A DNA stretch of 57,525 bases from JOPF133 sp052144935 (lineage in GTDB: Bacteria; Acidobacteriota; Terriglobia; Bryobacterales; Bryobacteraceae): positions 1 through 57,525 of the forward strand of contig JBKQPR010000363.1 in assembly GCA_052144935.1 (NCBI GenBank), in the 5' to 3' direction. Below the pieces are notes generated by a model. It was given only the letters and a program-made list of their open reading frames with translations. It did not search any database and had not been told where the DNA came from. The position numbers were made by a program, and so were the translations under genes. Positions 51,768 through 57,525 of this stretch are shown piece by piece (the stretch's first letter is position 1; every line of letters starts with the position of its first letter).

Positions 51768-51803
51768 GGGTGAAAACACCGGGCTGGGTTGGGTGAAATC
51801 CCT
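51768..51803 (-). promoter_or_regulatory. Paired CACCCA motifs upstream of the MtrC-like gene
   Basis: Plus-strand GGGTGAAAACACC at 51768 and GGGTGAAATCCCT at 51791, starts 23 bases apart, matching the pair at 49202. The MtrC-like start codon lies about 220 bases downstream on the minus strand; the MGMT-like gene starts about 37 bases downstream on the plus strand. The shared spacing supports co-regulation with the decaheme operon. Confidence 0.55.
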
Positions 51804-51839
51804 CTGGCGATCCGCCCCAGGGCGCGTGAAAATCGAGCT

Positions 51840-52367
51840 ATGCGTACGCGGAAAAGCTGGCGGGAGAAGATGGACAACCCCAATCTGCCGAAGATCGTGC
51901 CCGCATTCCCCCGGATACAGGCGCGTTTGGGGAAAGTGGACATGCTGGTTCCCAGCCCCAGGGAGGTGGAGGCCTGCGTGCGCGCGGTTCCCCAGGGCCA
52001 GATCACCACGGTCTCTCAAATTCGCGATTTCCTGGCCCGCAAGTATTCAGTCGGGGTGACCTGCCCGCTGACCACCGGAATTTTCATCAGGATCGCCGCC
52101 GAAGCCGCCGAAGAAGACGCCCGCGCCGGCCGGACGGAGATCACCCCCTACTGGCGGGTGGTAAGAGACGATGGTTCTCTATACGATAAGTTCCCTGGCG
52201 GCATGAAACGGCAGCAGGAGAGGCTGAAAGCGGAAGGCCACCGGATTCTGCCCGGCAAGGGACGGCGGCCGCCCAGGGTGGCGATGGGCGAGAGGCAGGA
52301 AACGGCAGATCGAAGGAGCCTGGCAAAGCTCAATGAGCACACAGGAAAGCGCGCAGATCCTTCATGA
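51840..52367 (+). CDS. MGMT-family protein lacking the acceptor cysteine
   Basis: A 175-residue protein of the methylguanine-DNA methyltransferase DNA-binding family. GQITTVSQIRDFLARKYSVG and the helix-turn-helix DNA-binding region are present, but the active-site PCHRV is replaced by PYWRVVRDDGSL, so it cannot accept alkyl groups. It resembles alkyltransferase-like proteins that flag alkyl lesions for nucleotide excision repair, although those usually carry Trp in place of Cys. The start may be 51840 or the ATG at 51870, behind GGGAGA. Its 3' end overlaps the convergent GNAT gene. Lies just downstream of the paired CACCCA motifs. Confidence 0.8.
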   Translation: MRTRKSWREKMDNPNLPKIVPAFPRIQARLGKVDMLVPSPREVEACVRAVPQGQITTVSQIRDFLARKYSVGVTCPLTTGIFIRIAAEAAEEDARAGRTEITPYWRVVRDDGSLYDKFPGGMKRQQERLKAEGHRILPGKGRRPPRVAMGERQETADRRSLAKLNEHTGKRADPS

Positions 52368-52845
52368 ACAGCATCAGGCGCATCTCGTCCACCGGCGAAG
52401 GGCTGAATCCGAAGCGGAGATAGAACGAACGGGCGGATCGGTCGATGGCCTGCACCAGCACGGCGCGGACACCTATGGTCTCGGCGGCTTGTTCCGAACG
52501 CAGTAGAGCATCCTGCAACAGGGATGTGCCGATCCCCTGGCCCTGATAGGCGCGATCCACGCCTAACCGCCCCAAGACCACCACGCCTATCGGATAGGCG
52601 GCAAGTCCGCGGGCGATGCGCTCGGGGGCCTCGGCGCGGCTCACGCTACCGGCCGTCAGCGCATGGTAGCCGGCCACGACCTGGTCACGGCGATGCGCCA
52701 CGTAGACGCGGGCGGCATCGCTCTGGACGTTGGTCCATGCGAAGCGCTTAAGCCAGGCGTTGAGCGCCTCATTGCCGCAATCGAAGCGGCTGAGATCATG
52801 GCCATGAGTAAGCCTCTCAATAACAAATCCGCCGCCGGAAGCCAT
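52330..52845 (-). CDS. GNAT-family toxin (TacT-like acetyltransferase)
   Basis: A 171-residue GCN5-related acetyltransferase of the TacT toxin group, which acetylates charged tRNAs to stop translation. Features: FVIERLTHGHDLSRFDCGNEALNAWLKRFA, the beta strands VYVAHRRDQVVAGYHAL and PIGVVVLGRLGVDRAYQGQGIGTSLLQDAL (the acetyl-CoA loop GQGIGT), and SFYLRFGFSPSP. Start ATG 52845, overlapping the antitoxin TGA by one base, so translation is coupled. An intact, likely active toxin. Confidence 0.88.
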   Translation of the reverse strand: MASGGGFVIERLTHGHDLSRFDCGNEALNAWLKRFAWTNVQSDAARVYVAHRRDQVVAGYHALTAGSVSRAEAPERIARGLAAYPIGVVVLGRLGVDRAYQGQGIGTSLLQDALLRSEQAAETIGVRAVLVQAIDRSARSFYLRFGFSPSPVDEMRLMLFMKDLRAFLCAH

Positions 52846-53138
52846 CAGCGGCTCTCCGCAACGGAGCCGCGCGAGAACAGGCGTTTCAGTCCTGGAGGAA
52901 CTCTGGGCGGGGCGTCCAAGGCTTTGACAAATGCATCCCACGCCTTCGCCGGCAGGACAAAGTGGTTCTGGTCGGCAAGGTCGATCTCTGCCTGAGTGCA
53001 GGTCGAATCCAGTATGTAGTCGGTGAGATTGACCTTGCGCCGCTCCGCACCCGCTTTAATCAGGCCCGCCTGCTGCGCGGTGGCACGAACCTGAAAGCGT
53101 TCGGATTTGGTGCGATCGCCTGGTGTGGTGTGTGGCAT
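52845..53138 (-). CDS. DUF1778 (TacA-like) antitoxin
   Basis: A 97-residue ribbon-helix-helix antitoxin of the DUF1778 family, first gene of a two-gene operon with the GNAT toxin. The N-terminal ERFQVRATAQQAGLIKAGAE and RKVNLTDYILDS provide dimerisation and DNA binding, and the C-terminal half (HFVLPAKAWDAFVKALDAPP) neutralises the toxin. The palindrome TGTACgcctgttGTACA just upstream (53150-53166) is a likely autoregulatory operator. Confidence 0.88.
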   Translation of the reverse strand: MPHTTPGDRTKSERFQVRATAQQAGLIKAGAERRKVNLTDYILDSTCTQAEIDLADQNHFVLPAKAWDAFVKALDAPPRVPPGLKRLFSRGSVAESR

Positions 53139-53149
53139 ACCCTTACCAT

Positions 53150-53166
53150 TGTACGCCTGTTGTACA
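53150..53166. promoter_or_regulatory. Palindromic operator candidate before the DUF1778 antitoxin
   Basis: TGTAC-GCCTGTT-GTACA, a perfect 5-bp inverted repeat with seven-base spacer, lies 12 bases before the antitoxin start codon (53138). Ribbon-helix-helix antitoxins commonly repress through such sites. Confidence 0.6.
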
Positions 53167-53189
53167 CATGGAGGTGTCCGGCACGCATC

Positions 53190-53630
53190 CTACCCCTCCC
53201 CCAGCAGGTGCAGCACCACGCTTCGCCGATGCGGCGCGGCGCGGTGCTCGAACACGTACACGCCCTGCCAGGCGCCCAACGCCATCCGCCCGGACGACAC
53301 CGGGATGGAAAGCTGCGTCGGCGTGAGCGCGCTGCGGATGTGCGCCGGCATATCGTCGGCGCCTTCCACCGTGTGCCGGTAGAGGCGGTTGTCCTCAGCC
53401 ACCAGGCGGTTGAAGAAGGCATTCAGGTCGTACACCACGTCCGGGTCGGCATTCTCCTGAATTGTCAGCGAGGCCGAGGTGTGCTGGATGAACACGGTGA
53501 GCAAACCTTCGCGGATACCCGTGCCGCCCAACCATTCGGCGATCTGCGGCGTGATCTCGTAGAGGCCCTTACCCTTGGTCGGCACCTGCAGGCGGTGCGT
53601 GCACTGCCGCAGCGGGATCTGACTATTCAT
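53190..53630 (-). CDS. YjbQ/UPF0047 family protein, canonical copy
   Basis: A 146-residue YjbQ-family protein. It keeps the canonical HTSASLTIQENADPDVVYDL segment with its conserved His and Glu/Asp residues, plus EITPQIAEWLGGTGIREG, YRHTVEGADDMPAHIRSAL and GRMALGAWQGVYVFEHR. Unlike the copy at 9489-9911 this is the form expected for the E. coli type. It begins five bases after glmS and is probably cotranscribed with it. The reaction is not established; E. coli YjbQ has weak thiamine phosphate synthase activity in vivo. Confidence 0.9.
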   Translation of the reverse strand: MNSQIPLRQCTHRLQVPTKGKGLYEITPQIAEWLGGTGIREGLLTVFIQHTSASLTIQENADPDVVYDLNAFFNRLVAEDNRLYRHTVEGADDMPAHIRSALTPTQLSIPVSSGRMALGAWQGVYVFEHRAAPHRRSVVLHLLGEG

Positions 53631-53635
53631 TCGGC

Positions 53636-55486
53636 CTATTCAACAGTCACGCTCTTGGCCAGGTTGCGCGGCTGATCCACGTCGCAGCCGCGCCGCACGG
53701 CGATGTGATAAGCCAGCAGTTGCAGGGGCACGATCTCCAGAATCGGCGCGAGCAGCTCGGAGGTGGCCGGTATCTCGATCGTGTAGTCGGCCGACTTGCG
53801 CACGTTCTCGTCGCCCTGCGTCACCACCGCCACCACCACGCCGTCGCGCGCCTTCACTTCCTGAATATTCGAGAGCGTCTTTTCATAGAGGATGCGGCTC
53901 TCTTCGCTGGACGGGTCGCGGGTCGCCAGCACCACCACCGGCAGATTCTCGTCGATCAGCGCATTGGGCCCGTGCTTCATCTCGCCGGCCGGGTAGCCTT
54001 CCGCGTGAATGTAGGAAATCTCCTTGAGCTTGAGCGCGCCCTCCAGGGCGATCGGGAAATGCACCCCGCGGCCCAGGTACAGGGCGTCCTTGCTGTGCGA
54101 GAGCGCGCGCGCCAGGGTCTCGTAACCGGCGTCGTGCGTGAGCACCGTCTCCAGCTTCCCGGGAATGTGCAGCAGCTCCTGCACCAGGCAGCGTGAAGCG
54201 GACTCCTCCATGCGCTGGCGGGCCTGGCCCAGGTACATGGCCAGCAGGAACAGCGCGGTCAACTGGCAGGTGAACGCCTTGGTGGAGGCCACTCCGATTT
54301 CGGGGCCGGCGTGCGTGTAAATGGCGCCCGCGGCTTCCCGCGTGATCATCGACCCCACCACGTTGCAAATCGCCAGCGTCTTGGATCCCCTCTGCTTGGC
54401 CTCGCGCTGGGCCGCCAGGGTGTCGGCGGTTTCGCCGGATTGCGAAATCACCACCGTGAGGGTGCCCTCGCTCACGATCGGGTCGCGGTAGCGGAACTCG
54501 CTCCCGTAATCGACCTCCACGGGAATGCGCGCCAGCTTCTCGATCATGAACTTGCCCGCCAGCGCCGCGTGCCAGCTTGTGCCGCAGGCGATGATGCGCA
54601 ACTGGCGGAAGCGGGCGAACTCGGCGGGCGCGATGTCCACCTCGTCCAGGAAGATGCGGCCGGTCTCCTGTCCCACGCGCCCCAGGGTCGTGTCGCGCAC
54701 CGCCCGCGGCTGCTCGTAAATCTCCTTGAGCATGAAATGCTGGTAGCCGCCCTTCTCCGCCTCGATGGGATTCCACAGAATGTGCGACACCTGGCGGCTC
54801 ACCGGCCGGCCCGAAAAATCGCTCAGCCGCACGCCCTCCGGAGTGAGAATCGCCATGTCGCCGTCGGCCAGGAAAAACATGTCCTGGGTGTGGTTGAGAA
54901 TGGCCGGCACATCCGAGGCCACGAAATACTCGTTGTCGCCGAGGCCGATCACCACCGGCGGCCCGGAACGCGCGGCCACAATTTTGTTTGGGTCGGTGCG
55001 CGCGATGGCCGCCAGCGCAAACACTCCGGCCAGCTCCTTGACGGCGGCGCGTACGGCATCCTCCAGGTTGCCCTTAAAATGCGCCTCCACCAGGTGAGCG
55101 ATCACCTCGGTGTCGGTTTCGGTCTTGAACACGTGGCCTTCGGCTTGGAGGCGCTGCTTGAGCGGCAGGTAGTTCTCGACGATCCCGTTATGCACCACCA
55201 CCACGTCGCCCGTGCAATCGCGGTGCGGATGGGCGTTCTCCTCGGTGGGCCGCCCATGCGTGGCCCAGCGGGTATGCCCGATTCCGAAAGTGCCCTCGAC
55301 CGGGTTCATCCGGATGGCCTCTTCCAGATTGCGCAGTTTGCCCTTGGCGCGCCGGACCTCGAGTTTGCCGTCGCAATAGACCGCCAGGCCGGCGGAGTCG
55401 TATCCCCGGTATTCGAGGCGCTTCAGGCCCTCGAGGATAATCGGAACGGCTTTATGCTGCCCGATATAGCCCACGATTCCACACAT
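53636..55486 (-). CDS. glmS: Glutamine-fructose-6-phosphate aminotransferase GlmS
   Basis: A 616-residue enzyme converting fructose-6-phosphate and glutamine to glucosamine-6-phosphate and glutamate, the first step of amino-sugar synthesis for peptidoglycan. The start is the ATG at 55486 because the Cys2 nucleophile of MCGIVGYIG must be N-terminal after Met removal; longer frames have no start support. Glutaminase features: GHTRWATHGRPTEENAHP and NGIVENYLPLK. The two SIS domains carry IACGTSWHAALAGKFMIE, VVISQSGETADTLAAQREA and AEGYPAGEMKHGPNALID. YjbQ follows by five bases. No glmS ribozyme was recognised upstream. Confidence 0.95.
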   Translation of the reverse strand: MCGIVGYIGQHKAVPIILEGLKRLEYRGYDSAGLAVYCDGKLEVRRAKGKLRNLEEAIRMNPVEGTFGIGHTRWATHGRPTEENAHPHRDCTGDVVVVHNGIVENYLPLKQRLQAEGHVFKTETDTEVIAHLVEAHFKGNLEDAVRAAVKELAGVFALAAIARTDPNKIVAARSGPPVVIGLGDNEYFVASDVPAILNHTQDMFFLADGDMAILTPEGVRLSDFSGRPVSRQVSHILWNPIEAEKGGYQHFMLKEIYEQPRAVRDTTLGRVGQETGRIFLDEVDIAPAEFARFRQLRIIACGTSWHAALAGKFMIEKLARIPVEVDYGSEFRYRDPIVSEGTLTVVISQSGETADTLAAQREAKQRGSKTLAICNVVGSMITREAAGAIYTHAGPEIGVASTKAFTCQLTALFLLAMYLGQARQRMEESASRCLVQELLHIPGKLETVLTHDAGYETLARALSHSKDALYLGRGVHFPIALEGALKLKEISYIHAEGYPAGEMKHGPNALIDENLPVVVLATRDPSSEESRILYEKTLSNIQEVKARDGVVVAVVTQGDENVRKSADYTIEIPATSELLAPILEIVPLQLLAYHIAVRRGCDVDQPRNLAKSVTVE

Positions 55487-55730
55487 AGGTCCATTATAGA
55501 TGCGGCGTTCGATGGCACGGGGACGACCCACAACCCGGCCAAGCCCAGGGGCACCCGGCATAAGCGTTAAAATAGCGAGCCGTGTTGCTCTCGCGGGATC
55601 AAACCGCATTCCTCGAAGCAGAGCCGCCGTTCCGGTCCCGTCAGCACTTCTCCGATCAGGCGACGCGGCCAATTGGAGCGCTGTACCGGTCGCGGAAGCC
55701 GGGGACCCGCACCGCCGCACTTTCCGGTAA
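55487..55730. other. Region upstream of glmS, no gene
   Basis: About 245 bases containing the glmS promoter region. No recognised riboswitch, ribozyme or ORF beyond shadows of glmS. Confidence 0.4.
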
Positions 55731-55850
55731 GCCCGTATATCTGGCCAATCCTGATGCCTGCGGTGTGATAACTATTCTAAAATCATGGAGTTAGAGGCGC
55801 GTTCACAGATTGGACCAGATATACGCAAAAAACCCGCCCAAACTGCTTGA
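55731..55850 (-). repeat. Dispersed hairpin repeat, full copy 2 (inverted relative to copy 1)
   Basis: Same element as at 14-130, opposite orientation. Arms GTATATCTGGCCAATC (55735-55750) and GATTGGACCAGATATAC (55808-55824), again with one bulged base at the equivalent position. Compared with copy 1 the stem bases differ on both arms in a compensated way (GGGCTTATCCGG versus GTATATCTGG), while GGCATCAGGATTGG and TCCAATCTGTG flanks are conserved. A third, partial copy (AGAATTTGGCCGGTTTTTTT at 55888) lies head-to-head with it about 35 bases away. Confidence 0.75.
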
Positions 55851-55880
55851 CTCCTAAGTCACTTACGTTATCCTTTTCAT

Positions 55881-55909
55881 GCAAGCAGAATTTGGCCGGT
55901 TTTTTTCAG
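55881..55909 (+). repeat. Hairpin repeat, partial copy 3
   Basis: CAAGCAGAATTTGGCCGG followed by a T-run matches the left edge of the element (CAGTTTGGCCGGTTTTT at 14-30). It is head-to-head with copy 2 and lies at the 3' side of the VWA-like gene. Confidence 0.55.
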
Positions 55910-55973
55910 TTTTCCAACGGCATGAATCGAACTCGACGCAACCAGATGGCGTCGTCACGAAATCGTGAGGAAA

Positions 55974-56672
55974 CTAGTTGCCGTTCTGGTTATTTGGCGG
56001 TTGATCGTTTGATCGAAGTCGCGCAAGTATGGCGAAGATGTCTGAACTCTCTGTCGAGACTTGCCCGCCAGTCGCTGCTGCCAGGACTGCGACCCGCTTC
56101 ATTGTGGCCTCGGGAAGTGGTGCTCGTATCAGCGTATAGTTTCCTGGAACAGTCGGTGGGGTCTGAATTCGCGATAGAGGACAACAATCGTCGCGTCGGG
56201 GGATGGCGATTCCGAAGAACTTGATTCCTGCGGCTAGTAGCGCTGTCTTGACCTCCTCCGCGGTCGGAACAACGGAAGCGTCGTCCGTCGCGAAGACCGC
56301 AATGATCGTGTGCTGTCGGCTCAAACCCACGGACGACGGTGCAAAAAGGTCGATTGCATCCATGACGGCGCGGAAAAGGTGGTGTTGCGGTGTGCTCGAA
56401 GGCCGTACCGCTGCTATGGGGACACGAGCCTGACCGTTCATCTGGTAGATTGCCGTCATAATCTTTTGCACGTCGTTTGTGAATGGCTGTTGGACGTGGC
56501 TCCTCTTTGCAAAGCGGACGACCGCGACCCGATCCGCTGGGGCCGTGTTGAACGTGGCGGGTGACACAATCAGTTGGACGCCCGGTGCCCCCTCCACAAG
56601 AAGCACAAGATCAAGAGGACGCTGCTGCGCGAGCAACGGAGCAGCAATGAAAACCAGGGAAACACGCCACAC
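55974..56672 (-). CDS. Secreted VWA-like protein of unknown function
   Basis: A 232-residue exported protein; GTG start at 56672 with GGAGG six bases upstream. After the signal peptide (MWRVSLVFIAAPLLAQ) the fold resembles a von Willebrand A domain of the acidobacterial VWFA-related type (PLDLVLLVEG..., VAVVRFAKRSHVQQPF, TIIAVFATDDASV, ALLAAGIKFFGIAIPRRD). The metal-site motif DxSxS is not preserved (LLVEGAPG), so metal binding is doubtful. The C-terminal tail is Asn/Gln/Pro-rich. Codon usage and size fit an accessory gene; neighbours are hairpin repeats on both sides. Confidence 0.7.
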   Translation of the reverse strand: MWRVSLVFIAAPLLAQQRPLDLVLLVEGAPGVQLIVSPATFNTAPADRVAVVRFAKRSHVQQPFTNDVQKIMTAIYQMNGQARVPIAAVRPSSTPQHHLFRAVMDAIDLFAPSSVGLSRQHTIIAVFATDDASVVPTAEEVKTALLAAGIKFFGIAIPRRDDCCPLSRIQTPPTVPGNYTLIRAPLPEATMKRVAVLAAATGGQVSTESSDIFAILARLRSNDQPPNNQNGN

Positions 56673-56715
56673 GCCGCACCTCCATCACCATGATAGAACT
56701 GAAGGTTCAAGAAAA

Positions 56716-56740
56716 GTGGGCATATACGGCCAATGTGTGC
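56716..56740 (+). repeat. Hairpin repeat, partial copy 4
   Basis: GTGGGCATATACGGCCAATG aligned with GTGGGCTTATCCGGTCCAATC of copy 1, again with stem changes; the paired right arm is missing or diverged. It lies at the 3' end of the 92-residue hypothetical gene. Confidence 0.5.
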
Positions 56741-57019
56741 CTATTTTGGCCTGTTGGTGAGATGTCGGATTTGCGAGAGCATTTTGGACACGCGGTTGGC
56801 AATCCGATCGAATGAGCGGCGCACTGGCTGGCCGCTCAAAGTGCGGCGGAACAACTCCAGGACGTGCTGAGCATATGCCAGCGAGTCGATCACGCCGTCC
56901 GCGCCAGAGCGAGGCGAAGTTGCCGGCGTTTTGGGTGTGGGGATGAGGTGGCGGGGCTGCGACAGTGCCCGTTCATACTCGCGCCGCAGATCGGTCAAGG
57001 TGACATCCAGGTACAACAT
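56741..57019 (-). CDS. Hypothetical protein, 92 residues
   Basis: A 92-residue protein beginning MLYLDVTLTDLRREYERALSQ, with a Pro/Thr-rich middle and helical C-terminus (IDSLAYAQHVLELFRRTLSG, VRRSFDRIANRVSKMLSQI). No family recognised and no export signal. It is bordered by hairpin repeat copies 4 and 5, like other small genes here. Mostly charged helical, possibly an accessory or cassette gene. Confidence 0.5.
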   Translation of the reverse strand: MLYLDVTLTDLRREYERALSQPRHLIPTPKTPATSPRSGADGVIDSLAYAQHVLELFRRTLSGQPVRRSFDRIANRVSKMLSQIRHLTNRPK

Positions 57020-57044
57020 CGCGGGCCGCTACCTGCTCACTTCA

Positions 57045-57070
57045 ATATTGGCCGGTTATTGTGGGTTTTT
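57045..57070 (+). repeat. Hairpin repeat, partial copy 5
   Basis: ATATTGGCCGGTTATTGTGGG plus TTTTTCCGG matches the left part of copy 1 (CAGTTTGGCCGGTTTTTGTGGGCTTATCCGG) at 15-44. The right arm is not visible. It lies upstream of the 92-residue gene. Confidence 0.5.
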
Positions 57071-57525
57071 CCGGAAACTGGCTCGCCTGCCACTCGGCCG
57101 TCGTAACGCCCCAATCATTTGACCGCCAACGCCATCTGCTCCCGGATCGACAGCCACGAACACGCTGGCTCCGCCGGTTCGGCCCCAGCACCACTCCCCC
57201 AAAATGCGACGAAGATGCGAAGCTTTGCACCAAGTCCCCAGAGCCCGCCAGGCCCCGACGTCTCGGCATTCCCCCAGCGCCTGGGAAACCGTCCCGCGCC
57301 GGCAAGCACCGCGAACTCCTCCAATCGACACCCCGGCCGAAATCCCGGCCCGCCGTCGGAAACCCGGCCACCTTAGCAAACGGACCCTCTCGCCCGCCCC
57401 GGTCATTTACTGGCCAATCGTGACCTACTTTTTTCCCGCCGGTTTCCTGCTACCGGCGCCAGGTGCTGCGTCAGTATGAGCCACCCTTCGGCCAATAGCA
57501 AGGCGGCTCGGCCACCTCTGAAGCC
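57071..57525. other. Right edge, no gene supported
   Basis: About 455 bases. Several minus-strand frames run through it, one of them ending just inside the window, but none shows a recognisable domain or start. It may contain the 3' part of a gene lying to the right. Confidence 0.3.

Noticed and set aside
57115..57324. 69-codon minus frame at the right edge
   Set aside because: Glycine/alanine-rich, no start support and no recognisable family.

Overview
This GC-rich window looks like chromosomal DNA of an acidobacterium close to Solibacter/Bryobacter. The strongest evidence is lineage-typical families: a TIGR03435 (DUF3738) secreted protein at 257-1177, a decayed TIGR03437 (Solibacter C-terminal) domain at about 33345-33675, two Tat-exported sugar-isomerase-like TIM barrels, several large Ser/Thr kinases and an ECF sigma/kinase pair. 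No rRNA, tRNA or CRISPR array was found.

Layout. 1-7.5 kb: a hairpin repeat, the TIGR03435 protein, a HigBA-type toxin-antitoxin pair, two xylose-isomerase-like proteins flanking a one-heme secreted protein, and a sialidase-like protein. 7.5-9.3 kb: an ISAzo13-family element whose transposase is split at an A8 slippery run. 9.5-14.7 kb: YjbQ, frameshifted NmrA-like and ImmA/IrrE-like remnants, a DUF2760-Hsp70 pair and a small secreted protein preceded by a textbook sigma-54 promoter. 14.9-19.1 kb: a divergent sigma-54 activator, DUF1801, a two-CW protein, an aldo/keto reductase, a decayed FAD-oxidoreductase tail and DUF4242. 19.1-30.3 kb: a kinase-ATPase-TPR regulator, a radical SAM protein, an F420/NADP-type reductase, an MFS exporter and a GH63-like glucosidase. 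30.5-33.7 kb: a YciI/DGPF protein with its ECF42 sigma factor, a RelE-type toxin with a frameshifted antitoxin, and remnants. 33.8-41.1 kb: an ECF sigma overlapping a Sel1-repeat kinase, a large secreted protein, and a membrane spermidine-synthase-like protein. 41.2-44.0 kb: a HEPN-like protein with a truncated partner, and a Crp/Fnr-TSUP-DUF1634 operon.

The most striking region is 44.3-51.6 kb, all on the minus strand: an OmcA/MtrC-type decaheme cytochrome, a DmsE/MtrA-type decaheme cytochrome, an MtrB/PioB-type outer-membrane barrel and a four-domain tetraheme cytochrome. Together they look like a complete porin-cytochrome conduit for moving electrons across the outer membrane (24 CxxCH heme sites). 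The MtrC-like gene ends in a strong terminator. The MtrC-like gene and the dmsE-mtrB-tetraheme operon are each preceded by the same pair of CACCCA-type motifs with identical 23-bp spacing, which suggests a shared regulator.

The right end carries an MGMT-like protein lacking its acceptor cysteine, a TacAT-type GNAT toxin-antitoxin pair, a second YjbQ, glmS, and a region of small genes interspersed with copies of the hairpin repeat also seen at base 1. The two full copies keep the same bulged stem while the stem sequence changes on both arms, which points to a selected DNA or RNA structure.
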